A stretch of DNA of 7,488 nt from Paracoccaceae bacterium (GTDB lineage: Bacteria; Pseudomonadota; Alphaproteobacteria; Rhodobacterales; Rhodobacteraceae): NCBI GenBank assembly GCA_007128995.1, contig SKWJ01000065.1:1-7488 (forward strand), in the 5' to 3' direction. The first letter of the stretch is position 1, and the number at the start of each line of letters is the position of its first letter. Below the pieces are notes generated by a model, which worked only from the letters and a program-made list of their open reading frames with translations, searched no databases and was not told the origin of the DNA. This document shows positions 1 through 6,403 of the stretch, piece by piece. Position numbers and translations under genes: made by a program.

Positions 1-1647
1 ATCACGGCTGCCCGGCAAATCGGTGCAGACGAAGCCCGCGATCTGGGGATCCTTGACGCGCTCGGTGCCGCAGACAGCAGCCCGCTTGTGGCTGGACTGG
101 ACATGGCCACCAAACTTCTGAAGCGGGGTGCAAAGCCACGCCGGATATCCGAGATGGCCCCGCCAGCACTGGACATGACAGCAATTAGCGATCTGCGATC
201 TCAGGTTGAGGCGCGCTACAAGGGCCAGATCGCACAAGTTACGGCAATTGATGCGGCCCGAGAAGGCGCAGGCAAACCGTTTGACGAGGGCATGCGGCAT
301 GAACGTGCGCTGTTCCTGCAGCTTATGGACAGTCCACAACGCGCAGCCCTGATCCATGCCTTTCTTGCAGAGCGCAAGGTTGCACAACTGCCGGAACTGG
401 ATGGGATGGCCCCACGCCCGACCGACCGGGTTGGAATTGTCGGTGGCGGACGCATGGGCAGCGGTATCGCCGTCGCGGCCCTTCTTGCCGGATGCGATGT
501 CACCCTGATCGAACGCGACGCCGACAGCGCAGAAGCTGCGCGCAATGGCATAGCCGATATCCTCGGTGATAGCGTCAGCCGCGGCAAACTCTCTTCCGAG
601 GCGCGGGCAGACATCCTGTCAAGCCGTTTCCGGGCGGCGGATCGCTACACCGCGCTGGCAGCCTGCGATCTGGTCATCGAAGCGGTCTTTGAAGAAATGA
701 GCGCAAAACAGGCCGTCTTCACCGAACTTGACCGCCATTGCAAATCCGGCGCAATCCTTGCGACCAACACGTCCTATCTCGACATTTCCGAAATCGCTGC
801 CGTCACGCAACGGCCCGCTGATGTGCTGGGGCTTCATTTCTTCTCGCCAGCGCATGTCATGCGACTGCTGGAAATCGTCGTACCCGAAGCAACCTCGGCC
901 GAGTGTGTCGCAACGGGATTCGCCTTTGGCAAACGGCTGCGCAAGATCTGCGTGCGGGCGGGTGTCTGTGACGGGTTTATCGGGAACCGGATCCTTCAGG
1001 CCTACAGGGCCAGCGCAGACCGGATGGTGTTTATGGGGGCCAGTCCCTACGACGTGGATCGCGCAATCACCGGATTTGGCTTTCCGATGGGCCCATACGC
1101 AATGCAGGATCTTGCCGGGCTGGATATCGGCTTCTTCACGCGGCAACGCAAGGCATCAACTCGTGACCCACAGGATTTCGTTCCGAAATGGGGCGATGTG
1201 ATGCACGAAAGGGGTTGGCTGGGCCGCAAGTCCGATCAGGGGTATTACAGTTATCAGTCAGGCAACGCTGCCGGGCGCCCGAGTGCCGAGGTCGAACACA
1301 TCATCGCCGCAGAGCGTGCGGAACGTGGCGTGAAGCCGCGAGAGTTCACACCGTCCGAAATCGTGGCGCGCTACATGGCCGCAATGGTCAATGAGGCTGC
1401 GCGCGTTGTCGGGGAAGGCATTGCAAAGCGCCCTCTTGATGTCGATGTGACGCTCTTGCATGGCTACGGGTTCCCACGATGGCGCGGCGGTCCGCTTCAC
1501 TGGGCCGATGCGCAGGGCCTGAGCGTTCTCTTGCGCCAGATGGAACGGTTCGCAGATGAAGACCCATGGTTCTGGCAGCCTGCGCCCTTGCTGGTTGAGC
1601 TTGTCGCAGCAGAGAGGACAGTCGCATCTCTCAACAGCACTGGATAG
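1..1647 (+). CDS. FadJ/FadB-type bifunctional enoyl-CoA hydratase / 3-hydroxyacyl-CoA dehydrogenase (5' end missing)
   Basis: This is the C-terminal 548 residues of a beta-oxidation multifunctional enzyme, which hydrates 2-enoyl-CoA and oxidises the L-3-hydroxyacyl-CoA to 3-ketoacyl-CoA with NAD. The frame is open from base 1 with no start, so roughly 150 residues holding most of the crotonase domain are outside the window. Window codons 1-60 look like the end of that domain (ARQIGADEARDLGILD). Codons 142-320 form the NAD-binding Rossmann domain with the loop GGGRMGSG at codons 148-155. Catalytic His is at codon 279 in GLHFFSP, and the partner Glu is 12 residues later at codon 291 in LLEIV, the spacing seen in characterised 3-hydroxyacyl-CoA dehydrogenases. 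FIGNRI (codons 326-331) opens the first C-terminal helical domain, and a second repeat of that domain runs to the end (GYGFPRWRGGP). It lacks any visible thiolase partner here. It converges on the cobamide operon and has no evident functional link to it. The family call is firm. The choice between FadB and FadJ is not. Confidence 0.93.
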   Translation: MTAARQIGADEARDLGILDALGAADSSPLVAGLDMATKLLKRGAKPRRISEMAPPALDMTAISDLRSQVEARYKGQIAQVTAIDAAREGAGKPFDEGMRHERALFLQLMDSPQRAALIHAFLAERKVAQLPELDGMAPRPTDRVGIVGGGRMGSGIAVAALLAGCDVTLIERDADSAEAARNGIADILGDSVSRGKLSSEARADILSSRFRAADRYTALAACDLVIEAVFEEMSAKQAVFTELDRHCKSGAILATNTSYLDISEIAAVTQRPADVLGLHFFSPAHVMRLLEIVVPEATSAECVATGFAFGKRLRKICVRAGVCDGFIGNRILQAYRASADRMVFMGASPYDVDRAITGFGFPMGPYAMQDLAGLDIGFFTRQRKASTRDPQDFVPKWGDVMHERGWLGRKSDQGYYSYQSGNAAGRPSAEVEHIIAAERAERGVKPREFTPSEIVARYMAAMVNEAARVVGEGIAKRPLDVDVTLLHGYGFPRWRGGPLHWADAQGLSVLLRQMERFADEDPWFWQPAPLLVELVAAERTVASLNSTG

Positions 1648-1771
1648 GCTTTTCGACCAGATTGGCTTTGGACCGCGCTGCACCAGTGCGCAGGACCAAG
1701 AACGCAGCGTCACGCAAAAGCTGGGACTGTCGTTAATTCAGCACGCCTCGGCGCGTCAGCCTGTCTGTTTC
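1648..1771. other. Convergent intergenic spacer, no clear gene or strong terminator
   Basis: These 124 bases separate the 3' ends of the dehydrogenase gene (+) and tonB (-). This is the only non-coding stretch in the window. A bidirectional terminator would be expected here. The best candidate I can see is a weak stem, ACGC (1743-1746) with GCGT (1753-1756), followed on the + strand by a T-rich but interrupted run at about 1764-1773. The stem is only 4 bp and not directly followed by Ts, so I do not call it a terminator. No small ORF with a convincing start site was seen. Confidence 0.6.
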
Positions 1772-2560
1772 TTATTCGTACCGCAAAGGCAGATTGAACT
1801 GATGCGTCCCGTCAATGCCCGATGGGGCCTTTGGAAAGCGCGCGCGCTGAACGGCCTGCATGGCCGCGCTGTCAAGCACGGCCTGGCCAGAACTTTGCGT
1901 TATCTGCACATGGGCCAGTCGTCCCTGCGCGGTAACCTGCAATCGCAGATGCACAGTCCCACGCACCCGCGTTCGCGGCGCGCTCTGCTGGCGCTGCACG
2001 GCAGCACGGATACCACCCCCCCATTGCGCCATCAAACTTGCCTGATACGCGGTGCCGCTGGACAGATCAGCCTGTCCCTGCCCCTGCTGGCTGGACGCAG
2101 CAGCACCCGCCGCGCGCGATGCAGGCGGAGCAGAGGGTTGGCGCGGCTCTGGCCGGGCTTGGGGTCGTGGTGTTGCACGCTCCTGCGGCATGTCGAACAG
2201 AGCCGGGGTTTGCGCCGATGGTGGAGCCGGGCGATCCGGGTCCTGACGCTGTGGTACGGCCAGGCGTTGCGGCACTCTGGGGGCAGGTGTCGCTTCTTCC
2301 TGCAAGACAACAGGGGCATCGGATGGCGAGAACCGGGGCATTTCTGCACGCGGCTCTGCCACATGGATCGGCGCATCCCACTGCCGGACCAAGGCAGAGA
2401 TCGCTGCATCACCCGCAGCCAGCGGCGCTGACTGGGTCACGTCATGATCCCCGCCCGCACCGCCGGCATCCTGACCATATGGGGCACTGGCTGCAAAGAC
2501 AGCAACATGAACAACGGCGGCGACCGCAGTGAACCCCAGAAATTCAAAGGTCGTGTTCAT
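1772..2560 (-). CDS. tonB: TonB energy-transducing protein, last gene of the cobamide operon
   Basis: TonB spans the periplasm and passes energy from the inner-membrane ExbB/ExbD motor to outer-membrane receptors, here presumably the BtuB-like receptor at the head of the same operon. The protein is 262 residues. A single N-terminal membrane anchor lies at about residues 8-26 and keeps a His at position 18, matching the functionally important His20 of the E. coli TonB anchor. Residues about 60-170 are a low-complexity linker rich in Pro, Ala, Gln and Arg, suited to crossing the periplasm. Residues about 190-262 are the receptor-binding TonB C-terminal domain, with the hallmark pattern QSSGQAVLDSAAMQAV, then RARFPKAP, and a final strand FNLPLRYE. 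The ATG overlaps the stop of the upstream exbD in an ATGA, with a G-rich run (2565-2569) in front. Family confidence is high. The receptor specificity is inferred from context only. Confidence 0.93.
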   Translation of the reverse strand: MNTTFEFLGFTAVAAVVHVAVFAASAPYGQDAGGAGGDHDVTQSAPLAAGDAAISALVRQWDAPIHVAEPRAEMPRFSPSDAPVVLQEEATPAPRVPQRLAVPQRQDPDRPAPPSAQTPALFDMPQERATPRPQARPEPRQPSAPPASRAAGAAASSQQGQGQADLSSGTAYQASLMAQWGGGIRAAVQRQQSAPRTRVRGTVHLRLQVTAQGRLAHVQITQSSGQAVLDSAAMQAVQRARFPKAPSGIDGTHQFNLPLRYE

Positions 2561-2943
2561 TCCGCCCCCGATATCGCCACAAGCGTGACGTCTGTGATCC
2601 CTGCTTCGGCCATCAGGCGCAGCAGTCGCGCAAACTCTGCTGCCGGCAGCGAGGCATCTGCACGCAATGCAACCGCGCCCGGCGTCTCGGCAAGACGCGC
2701 GAGAGCCGTATCCCCGGACGCACCTTCGAACCGCAAAACACCATCAAGACCCAGCCAAACATCTCGCGCCGTCTCGGCTACAGGGCTGTCCAGCTGCATG
2801 GCTAACGGCAACTCCACCTCCACAGGATCAGGGGGCGCAATTTGCGCGCTCATCAAAAAGAAGATCAACAGCAGAAACACGACATTGATCATCGGGACAA
2901 CGTTTTCGCGCACGGGCCTGCGGGGATGGGATGCAAAATCCAT
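2557..2943 (-). CDS. exbD: ExbD/TolR-family protein, second copy, with Asn in place of the membrane Asp
   Basis: This is a small inner-membrane component of the TonB motor, 128 residues long. It has a short basic cytoplasmic N-terminus, one membrane helix at about residues 18-36 containing PMINVVFLLLIFFLM, and a periplasmic domain. In characterised ExbD/TolR proteins the residue after PMI is an Asp (Asp25 in E. coli ExbD) that carries protons. Here it is Asn20 (codon AAT on the coding strand, bases 2884-2886), so this subunit lacks the titratable side chain. The periplasmic part begins with a Pro-rich turn (APPDPVEVELP). The start was chosen at ATG 2943, which overlaps the TAA of the preceding exbD in a TAATG and has GGAG 8 bases upstream (2952-2955). 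The frame stays open further upstream to 3129, but that part lies inside the preceding gene and reads as non-native Arg/Cys-rich sequence. It is probably the partner of the first ExbD in a mixed complex, which is an inference. Confidence 0.9.
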   Translation of the reverse strand: MDFASHPRRPVRENVVPMINVVFLLLIFFLMSAQIAPPDPVEVELPLAMQLDSPVAETARDVWLGLDGVLRFEGASGDTALARLAETPGAVALRADASLPAAEFARLLRLMAEAGITDVTLVAISGAE

Positions 2944-3329
2944 TATTGCGGCTCCAGCACGATCAGATTGCGCACACCCGCACCCTGCAAAAATTCGGTC
3001 ACTTGGGTAAGATCCTGAACACGCGCGCCGTCGCGCGGACGCAAGACAACCACTGCATCCTCGGATGGCATCAGATCGAGAACCGCGACCGCAAGCGCAT
3101 CCCTGTCGATCTCTGTCCCGTTCAGCCAAAGGCCAAGATCATCAAACTCGACAAGACGCGGAGCGCCTTGATATTCAGTTCCCACCCCGCCACCGGGGGC
3201 CAGCGACAGGCCGACATCCTGACCAAAGCGCGCGGCCAGCATGAAAAAGACCAGCAACAGAAACACAACATCGATCATTGGCGTCAGGCTTGGTCGGCGC
3301 GATGGTCGGGGGGCAGCAAACCGGAACAT
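2943..3329 (-). CDS. exbD: ExbD/TolR-family protein, first copy, with the canonical membrane Asp
   Basis: This is a component of the TonB-energising motor that sits with ExbB in the inner membrane. It has 128 residues, the same length as the following paralogue. After a basic N-terminus (RPSRRPS), a single membrane helix at about residues 17-36 begins with TPMIDVVFLLLVFFML. Asp20 (coding-strand codon GAT, bases 3270-3272) corresponds to the essential Asp25 of E. coli ExbD. The periplasmic domain ends with a predicted strand RNLIVLEPQ. I chose ATG 3329, which forms a TGATG with the end of exbB. A GTG one codon earlier (3332) is equally in frame and would give a GTGA overlap. A G-run lies just upstream. 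The two ExbD copies share the membrane segment closely but diverge in the periplasmic part, which suggests an old duplication with division of labour rather than a recent tandem copy. Confidence 0.92.
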   Translation of the reverse strand: MFRFAAPRPSRRPSLTPMIDVVFLLLVFFMLAARFGQDVGLSLAPGGGVGTEYQGAPRLVEFDDLGLWLNGTEIDRDALAVAVLDLMPSEDAVVVLRPRDGARVQDLTQVTEFLQGAGVRNLIVLEPQ

Positions 3330-3958
3330 CACACGCCCCCCCGTGCCGTAAAGATGCGAGTGGCAAGGTCTTCAAGATCAACTTGCAGCCGGTCGCAGAT
3401 ACTCTCGAACCAACTCAATGCCATCGCAGCCGGGATCGCCACGGCCATCCCTGCCGCAGTTGTCAGCAAGGCTTGCCAGATACCCCCTGCCAGGGCCGCC
3501 GGATCTGCGCGGTTTCCGGCCGCCTGCAGGGCCTGAAACGCTTCAATCATGCCAAGGACAGTCCCAAGCAACCCGATCAGGGGCGCAATTGTGGCGATCA
3601 GTTCCAATCCCCGCAAACCGCGGCGGGCCTGCATCAGCGCCTGCTTGCCGATGCGCTGTGTCTCTTCCCGCGCAGCAGCGTCCCCCATATGTGGCGTGTG
3701 GCAGGTTTCCATGGCACGGCGACTGACCCGCGCACGCAGACCATTGCGCTGCGCCAGTTGCAAGATCGCGTCTTCATGCGCCCCGGCTTGCCAGGCCGCG
3801 ACCGCGTTTTCTGATGGTCGCCGGGACCATGCGCCCAGTCGCAGAAGATCCCAGAACTTCCACAGGATCAACGCAGTGGTCAGGACAGAAAGACCAGCGA
3901 TCGCCCAGAGCGCAGGCCCCCCTCTTGCCAAGAATTCTGCCAGGCCTGCGCTGTCCAT
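3329..3958 (-). CDS. exbB: ExbB, MotA/TolQ/ExbB proton-channel protein
   Basis: ExbB is the inner-membrane channel protein of the TonB motor and uses the proton gradient to drive TonB. It has 209 residues with three likely membrane segments: about 15-36, 120-145 and 160-183. A cytoplasmic domain lies between the first two. The conserved core reads APLIGLLGTVLGMIEAF, with Thr133 matching E. coli ExbB Thr148, and then GGIWQALLTTAAGMAVAIPA, with Thr167 matching Thr181. The position matching E. coli Glu176 is Gln162 (codon CAA, bases 3473-3475), so a channel-lining acid of the E. coli protein is absent. The start is ATG 3958, 4 bases after the cbiZ stop, with GAGGGG 7 bases upstream (3966-3971). 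The longer open frame to 4159 lies inside cbiZ and is not native. TolQ is an alternative family label, but the adjacent tonB and absence of tolA/tolB favour ExbB. Confidence 0.92.
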   Translation of the reverse strand: MDSAGLAEFLARGGPALWAIAGLSVLTTALILWKFWDLLRLGAWSRRPSENAVAAWQAGAHEDAILQLAQRNGLRARVSRRAMETCHTPHMGDAAAREETQRIGKQALMQARRGLRGLELIATIAPLIGLLGTVLGMIEAFQALQAAGNRADPAALAGGIWQALLTTAAGMAVAIPAAMALSWFESICDRLQVDLEDLATRIFTARGGV

Positions 3959-3962
3959 ACCC

Positions 3963-4658
3963 TTACCCCTCGCTTCTGAGCCCGATGCTGCGCTGCCAGA
4001 CACGCGCGCCTTCACTGACAACCTGCAACACCGCCTGCCCGATGGCTTCGCCCAGCGCTGTGTGAAGTCCTGCGTAATGCTGACTGCCTTCCGGCGCAGC
4101 CACGGCAATGCAATCGGTCCCGGTGCCAGTGGCAAGTCCTGCCCCGTCAGGAAGCACATGCGCGGCGTCCAGAACCGCCAGTGTCCGCGCTTGGGTGGCG
4201 ATGCTCATCGCCTCCAGCAGCCCGATCTGCGAGAGCGGGGTCGACAGGCGCACCGCAATATTGATCGTACCAAAACCGGCTTCCTGCGCGCTTGAGAGAT
4301 CGCGGTTCCAGTCGCGGCCAGTGCGGTCCACCCGGTGCCCCACACGTTCCGCATTCGACAGCCCGACTGTCGCAACCGCCATGACGTCGTGAATATCGAT
4401 GTTCTTTCGCGCAACATGATAGACCGAGATGTCGCGGGATGTGAGCATGCAGACCTCTGCCCCGGCCCCGCGCCGATGCATCTGTGCATCGAGCCATTTG
4501 GCGACATCAAGATCGGCTGGCAGATCCGCATTGCGTACCTGACGCCACAAGATGCGGCGCGCCCGATGACACCCCGCCCCATGAGGTGCCCAGCTCAGGA
4601 CCTGCATAACTTGGCCAAGATCAAACTCCAGCCATGGCTGATTCAGCGTCACGGTCAC
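3963..4658 (-). CDS. cbiZ: CbiZ, adenosylcobinamide amidohydrolase (corrinoid salvage)
   Basis: CbiZ enzymes cleave the amide bond that joins the aminopropanol side arm to the corrin ring of adenosylcobinamide, giving adenosylcobyric acid that can re-enter cobamide synthesis. The Rhodobacter sphaeroides enzyme is known to act on adenosylpseudocobalamin as well. It is cytoplasmic. The 231-residue length fits the family. Recognisable family segments are VLSWAPHGAG (20-29), the run ATVGLSNAERVG (96-107), GTINIAV (130-136), the signature ATGTGTDCIAVAAP (176-189), and YAGLHTALGEAIG (195-207). The start is a GTG at 4658, overlapping the btuD stop as GTGA and preceded by GGGAG at 7 bases. A second in-frame GTG (4652) is less well placed. 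Its position between the transporter ATPase and the TonB motor genes is the main evidence that the whole operon handles corrinoids. I recognised it by motif, not by search. Confidence 0.88.
   Translation of the reverse strand: MTVTLNQPWLEFDLGQVMQVLSWAPHGAGCHRARRILWRQVRNADLPADLDVAKWLDAQMHRRGAGAEVCMLTSRDISVYHVARKNIDIHDVMAVATVGLSNAERVGHRVDRTGRDWNRDLSSAQEAGFGTINIAVRLSTPLSQIGLLEAMSIATQARTLAVLDAAHVLPDGAGLATGTGTDCIAVAAPEGSQHYAGLHTALGEAIGQAVLQVVSEGARVWQRSIGLRSEG
3966..3971 (-). promoter_or_regulatory. Ribosome binding site for exbB
   Basis: The - strand reads GAGGGG here, 7 bases before ATG 3958 and inside the last codons of cbiZ. It decides the exbB start in favour of 3958 over the longer open frame that continues into cbiZ. 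Confidence 0.6.
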
Positions 4659-5413
4659 CAGATCACTCCCACAGGCTGGACCACAGGACCATCATCACTG
4701 TAGGAAATATGGGCCCGTATTTGAAACACATCCGCCAGAAGTTCACGGGTCAGCACGCGCTCCGGACGTCCATCGGCAACGATCTGCCCATGAGAAAGCA
4801 CGATCAGTCGGGTGCAAAACCGTGCAGCCAGCCCCAGATCATGCATGGATGCGATGACCATGCGGCCAGCGCGTGCCTCGGACTGCAAGGTTTGCATCAA
4901 TGTCAGCTGATGCGCCGGATCCAGCCCCGCAGCAGGTTCATCTACCATAAGTATCGGCGTCGCCTGAGCGAGCGCGCGCGCAATAAGCACGCGCGCTTGT
5001 TCCCCGCCTGAAAGCTGGGTCGCGATGCGCTGACGAAAACTGTCCAGCCCCAGACGTGACAGCGCCCAGTCTATTGCGTTCTGATCGTCAGGCGTCGGGT
5101 GTGCACCATGTCCCAGATGCGGCAAACGGCCCAGCGCCACTACGGATTCCACACTCATGGGCCAAGCGATCTCGCGGGCCTGCGGCAGCCAGGCCACAGT
5201 CTGCGCACGCATCGCCAATGGCAAGGCCGATAGCGACGACCCTCCGCGATGTGGCATAAGTCCCAGAGCCCCCCGCAAGAGCGTGGTCTTGCCCGCGCCA
5301 TTAGGCCCAAGCAATCCCACGCATTCCCTTGGCCCGACCGATAGATTGATATCGCGCAGAACGTCACAGGGGCCACGTGAAACCGCAAAATCACTCAGCA
5401 CAAGTTCGGTCAT
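4655..5413 (-). CDS. btuD: BtuD-type ABC transporter ATP-binding protein
   Basis: This is the cytoplasmic ATPase that powers import of the corrinoid through the BtuC channel. It has 252 residues, the usual size for the family. All ABC ATPase motifs are intact: Walker A GPNGAGKT (36-43), Q-loop Gln78 in WLPQ, signature LSGGEQ (134-139), Walker B ILMVDEP with Asp158 and catalytic Glu159, D-loop GLDPA, and switch His191 in SMHDL. The sequence type is that of iron-siderophore, haem and B12 importers of the FecCD class. The ATG at 5413 overlaps the btuC stop as ATGA, with AGGGG 5 bases upstream (5419-5423). The 3' end overlaps cbiZ. The corrinoid role is assigned from the neighbouring cbiZ. On sequence alone it could serve haem or siderophores. 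Confidence 0.92.
   Translation of the reverse strand: MTELVLSDFAVSRGPCDVLRDINLSVGPRECVGLLGPNGAGKTTLLRGALGLMPHRGGSSLSALPLAMRAQTVAWLPQAREIAWPMSVESVVALGRLPHLGHGAHPTPDDQNAIDWALSRLGLDSFRQRIATQLSGGEQARVLIARALAQATPILMVDEPAAGLDPAHQLTLMQTLQSEARAGRMVIASMHDLGLAARFCTRLIVLSHGQIVADGRPERVLTRELLADVFQIRAHISYSDDGPVVQPVGVIW
4666..4670 (-). promoter_or_regulatory. Ribosome binding site for cbiZ
   Basis: On the - strand these bases read GGGAG and end 7 bases before the GTG at 4658. The site lies within the last codons of btuD. It supports the GTG start for cbiZ, since no ATG is available nearby in that frame. Confidence 0.6.
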
Positions 5414-6399
5414 AACTGCCCCTGCAAGCGCGTCTTGTAGATCAGATGCAGAAACAGCGGCGCACCGACAATCGCCGTCAAAACGCCTAATTTCAGGTCA
5501 CGTGTCGGCAGAATGACACGCACTGCGATATCCGCCATCAGGACCAGCACCGCCCCCCCCAGAGCCGACGCGGGCAGCAGGGCAGACGGCCGCGCCCCGA
5601 CCAGCGGACGCAAGATATGGGGCACAACCAGCCCGACAAAGCCGATCGCCCCGGCAACCGCCGTTGCCGCCCCCACCATCGACGCAACCCCCAAAACCAG
5701 CGCCAACCGTAACCTTCCTAAATGAACCCCCATGCTGGCTGCCGCATCCTCTCCGAGGGTCAGGGCGTCGAAATTTCTGCCCTGAGACAGCAGTATGAGC
5801 GCACCAAGTCCGATAAAGGGGGCCGAAATCCAGACATGGATCATCGACCGGTCCTGCAGCGATCCCATCATCCAGAACACGATTTCTGACGCGGCAAATG
5901 GATTGGGCGACAGGTTCAGCACCAGCGATGTAAGCGCGCCCGCCAAAGCCGAAACAGCGATCCCGGCAAGAATGAGCGTAATCGATCCGCCGCGCGGGCC
6001 AGCCAATGCCAGAATGATCAGAACTGCCAACACTGCCCCTGCCAACGCGGCAAACGGCAACGCGAGCACATGCGCAGCCGCAAGACCTGTCTGCAACGCA
6101 AGGACAGCGCCCAAAGCGGCCGATCCGGACACTCCGATCAGGCCCGGCTCGGCGAGAGGGTTGCGAAGATAGCCCTGCATGGCCGCCCCGCCAAGGCCCA
6201 GCGCCGCGCCCACCAACACAGCCAGAATTGCGCGCGGCAGGCGGATTTCGCGCATCACCAGCGTCTCCGCCAGCGCATCGCCCCGGATCAGGGCCGATAC
6301 TGCTTGCAATGGGGTCAATCCGGCCGGACCGATCAGCAATGAAGCCACAGACAGGCCGACCAGCCCCGCAACGCCGACACCCCAGAGCACGCGCGACAT
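5410..6399 (-). CDS. btuC: BtuC-type ABC transporter permease (FecCD family)
   Basis: This is the inner-membrane channel subunit, expected to work as a homodimer with BtuD and to receive substrate from BtuF. It has 329 residues and is strongly hydrophobic, with about ten membrane helices as in FecCD-family permeases. Family landmarks include LPRAILAVLVGAALGLGGAA (54-73), followed by QGYLRNPLAEPGLIGVSGSA (75-94), LTLGEDAAASMGV (213-225) in the region that contacts the ATPase, GAIGFVGLVVPHILR (250-264), and the C-terminal GAPLFLHLI. The start was set at ATG 6399, 4 bases after the btuF stop, with a GAGG-plus-G-tract site upstream (6407-6415). The frame is open up to 6543, but that extension is Cys/Arg/Pro-rich, lies within btuF and lacks a membrane pattern, so it was not included. 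Specificity comes from context. Confidence 0.91.
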   Translation of the reverse strand: MSRVLWGVGVAGLVGLSVASLLIGPAGLTPLQAVSALIRGDALAETLVMREIRLPRAILAVLVGAALGLGGAAMQGYLRNPLAEPGLIGVSGSAALGAVLALQTGLAAAHVLALPFAALAGAVLAVLIILALAGPRGGSITLILAGIAVSALAGALTSLVLNLSPNPFAASEIVFWMMGSLQDRSMIHVWISAPFIGLGALILLSQGRNFDALTLGEDAAASMGVHLGRLRLALVLGVASMVGAATAVAGAIGFVGLVVPHILRPLVGARPSALLPASALGGAVLVLMADIAVRVILPTRDLKLGVLTAIVGAPLFLHLIYKTRLQGQL

Positions 6400-6403
6400 C
6401 GGC

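Noticed and set aside
619..1146. - strand open frame (175 codons) inside the dehydrogenase gene
   Set aside because: It lies opposite the catalytic core of a clear 3-hydroxyacyl-CoA dehydrogenase and has no motif of its own.
1743..1773. Rho-independent terminator
   Set aside because: The stem is only 4 bp and the T-rich stretch is interrupted and several bases away, so the support is too weak.
1556..2431. Long + strand open frame (291 codons) across the end of the dehydrogenase gene and tonB
   Set aside because: It is antisense to tonB, whose domains are clear. The translation is Arg/Cys/His-rich without any recognisable fold, as expected for a shadow frame in GC-rich DNA.
2944..3129. N-terminal extension of the second exbD
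   Set aside because: It would add a Cys/Arg-rich stretch before a normal ExbD N-terminus and lies within the first exbD. ATG 2943 aligns residue for residue with its paralogue.
3959..4159. N-terminal extension of exbB into cbiZ
   Set aside because: The extension is not ExbB-like, and ATG 3958 has a good ribosome binding site 7 bases upstream.
3549..4295. + strand open frame (248 codons) across exbB and cbiZ
   Set aside because: Antisense to two well-supported genes. The composition is Ser/Arg/Pro-rich with no family motif.
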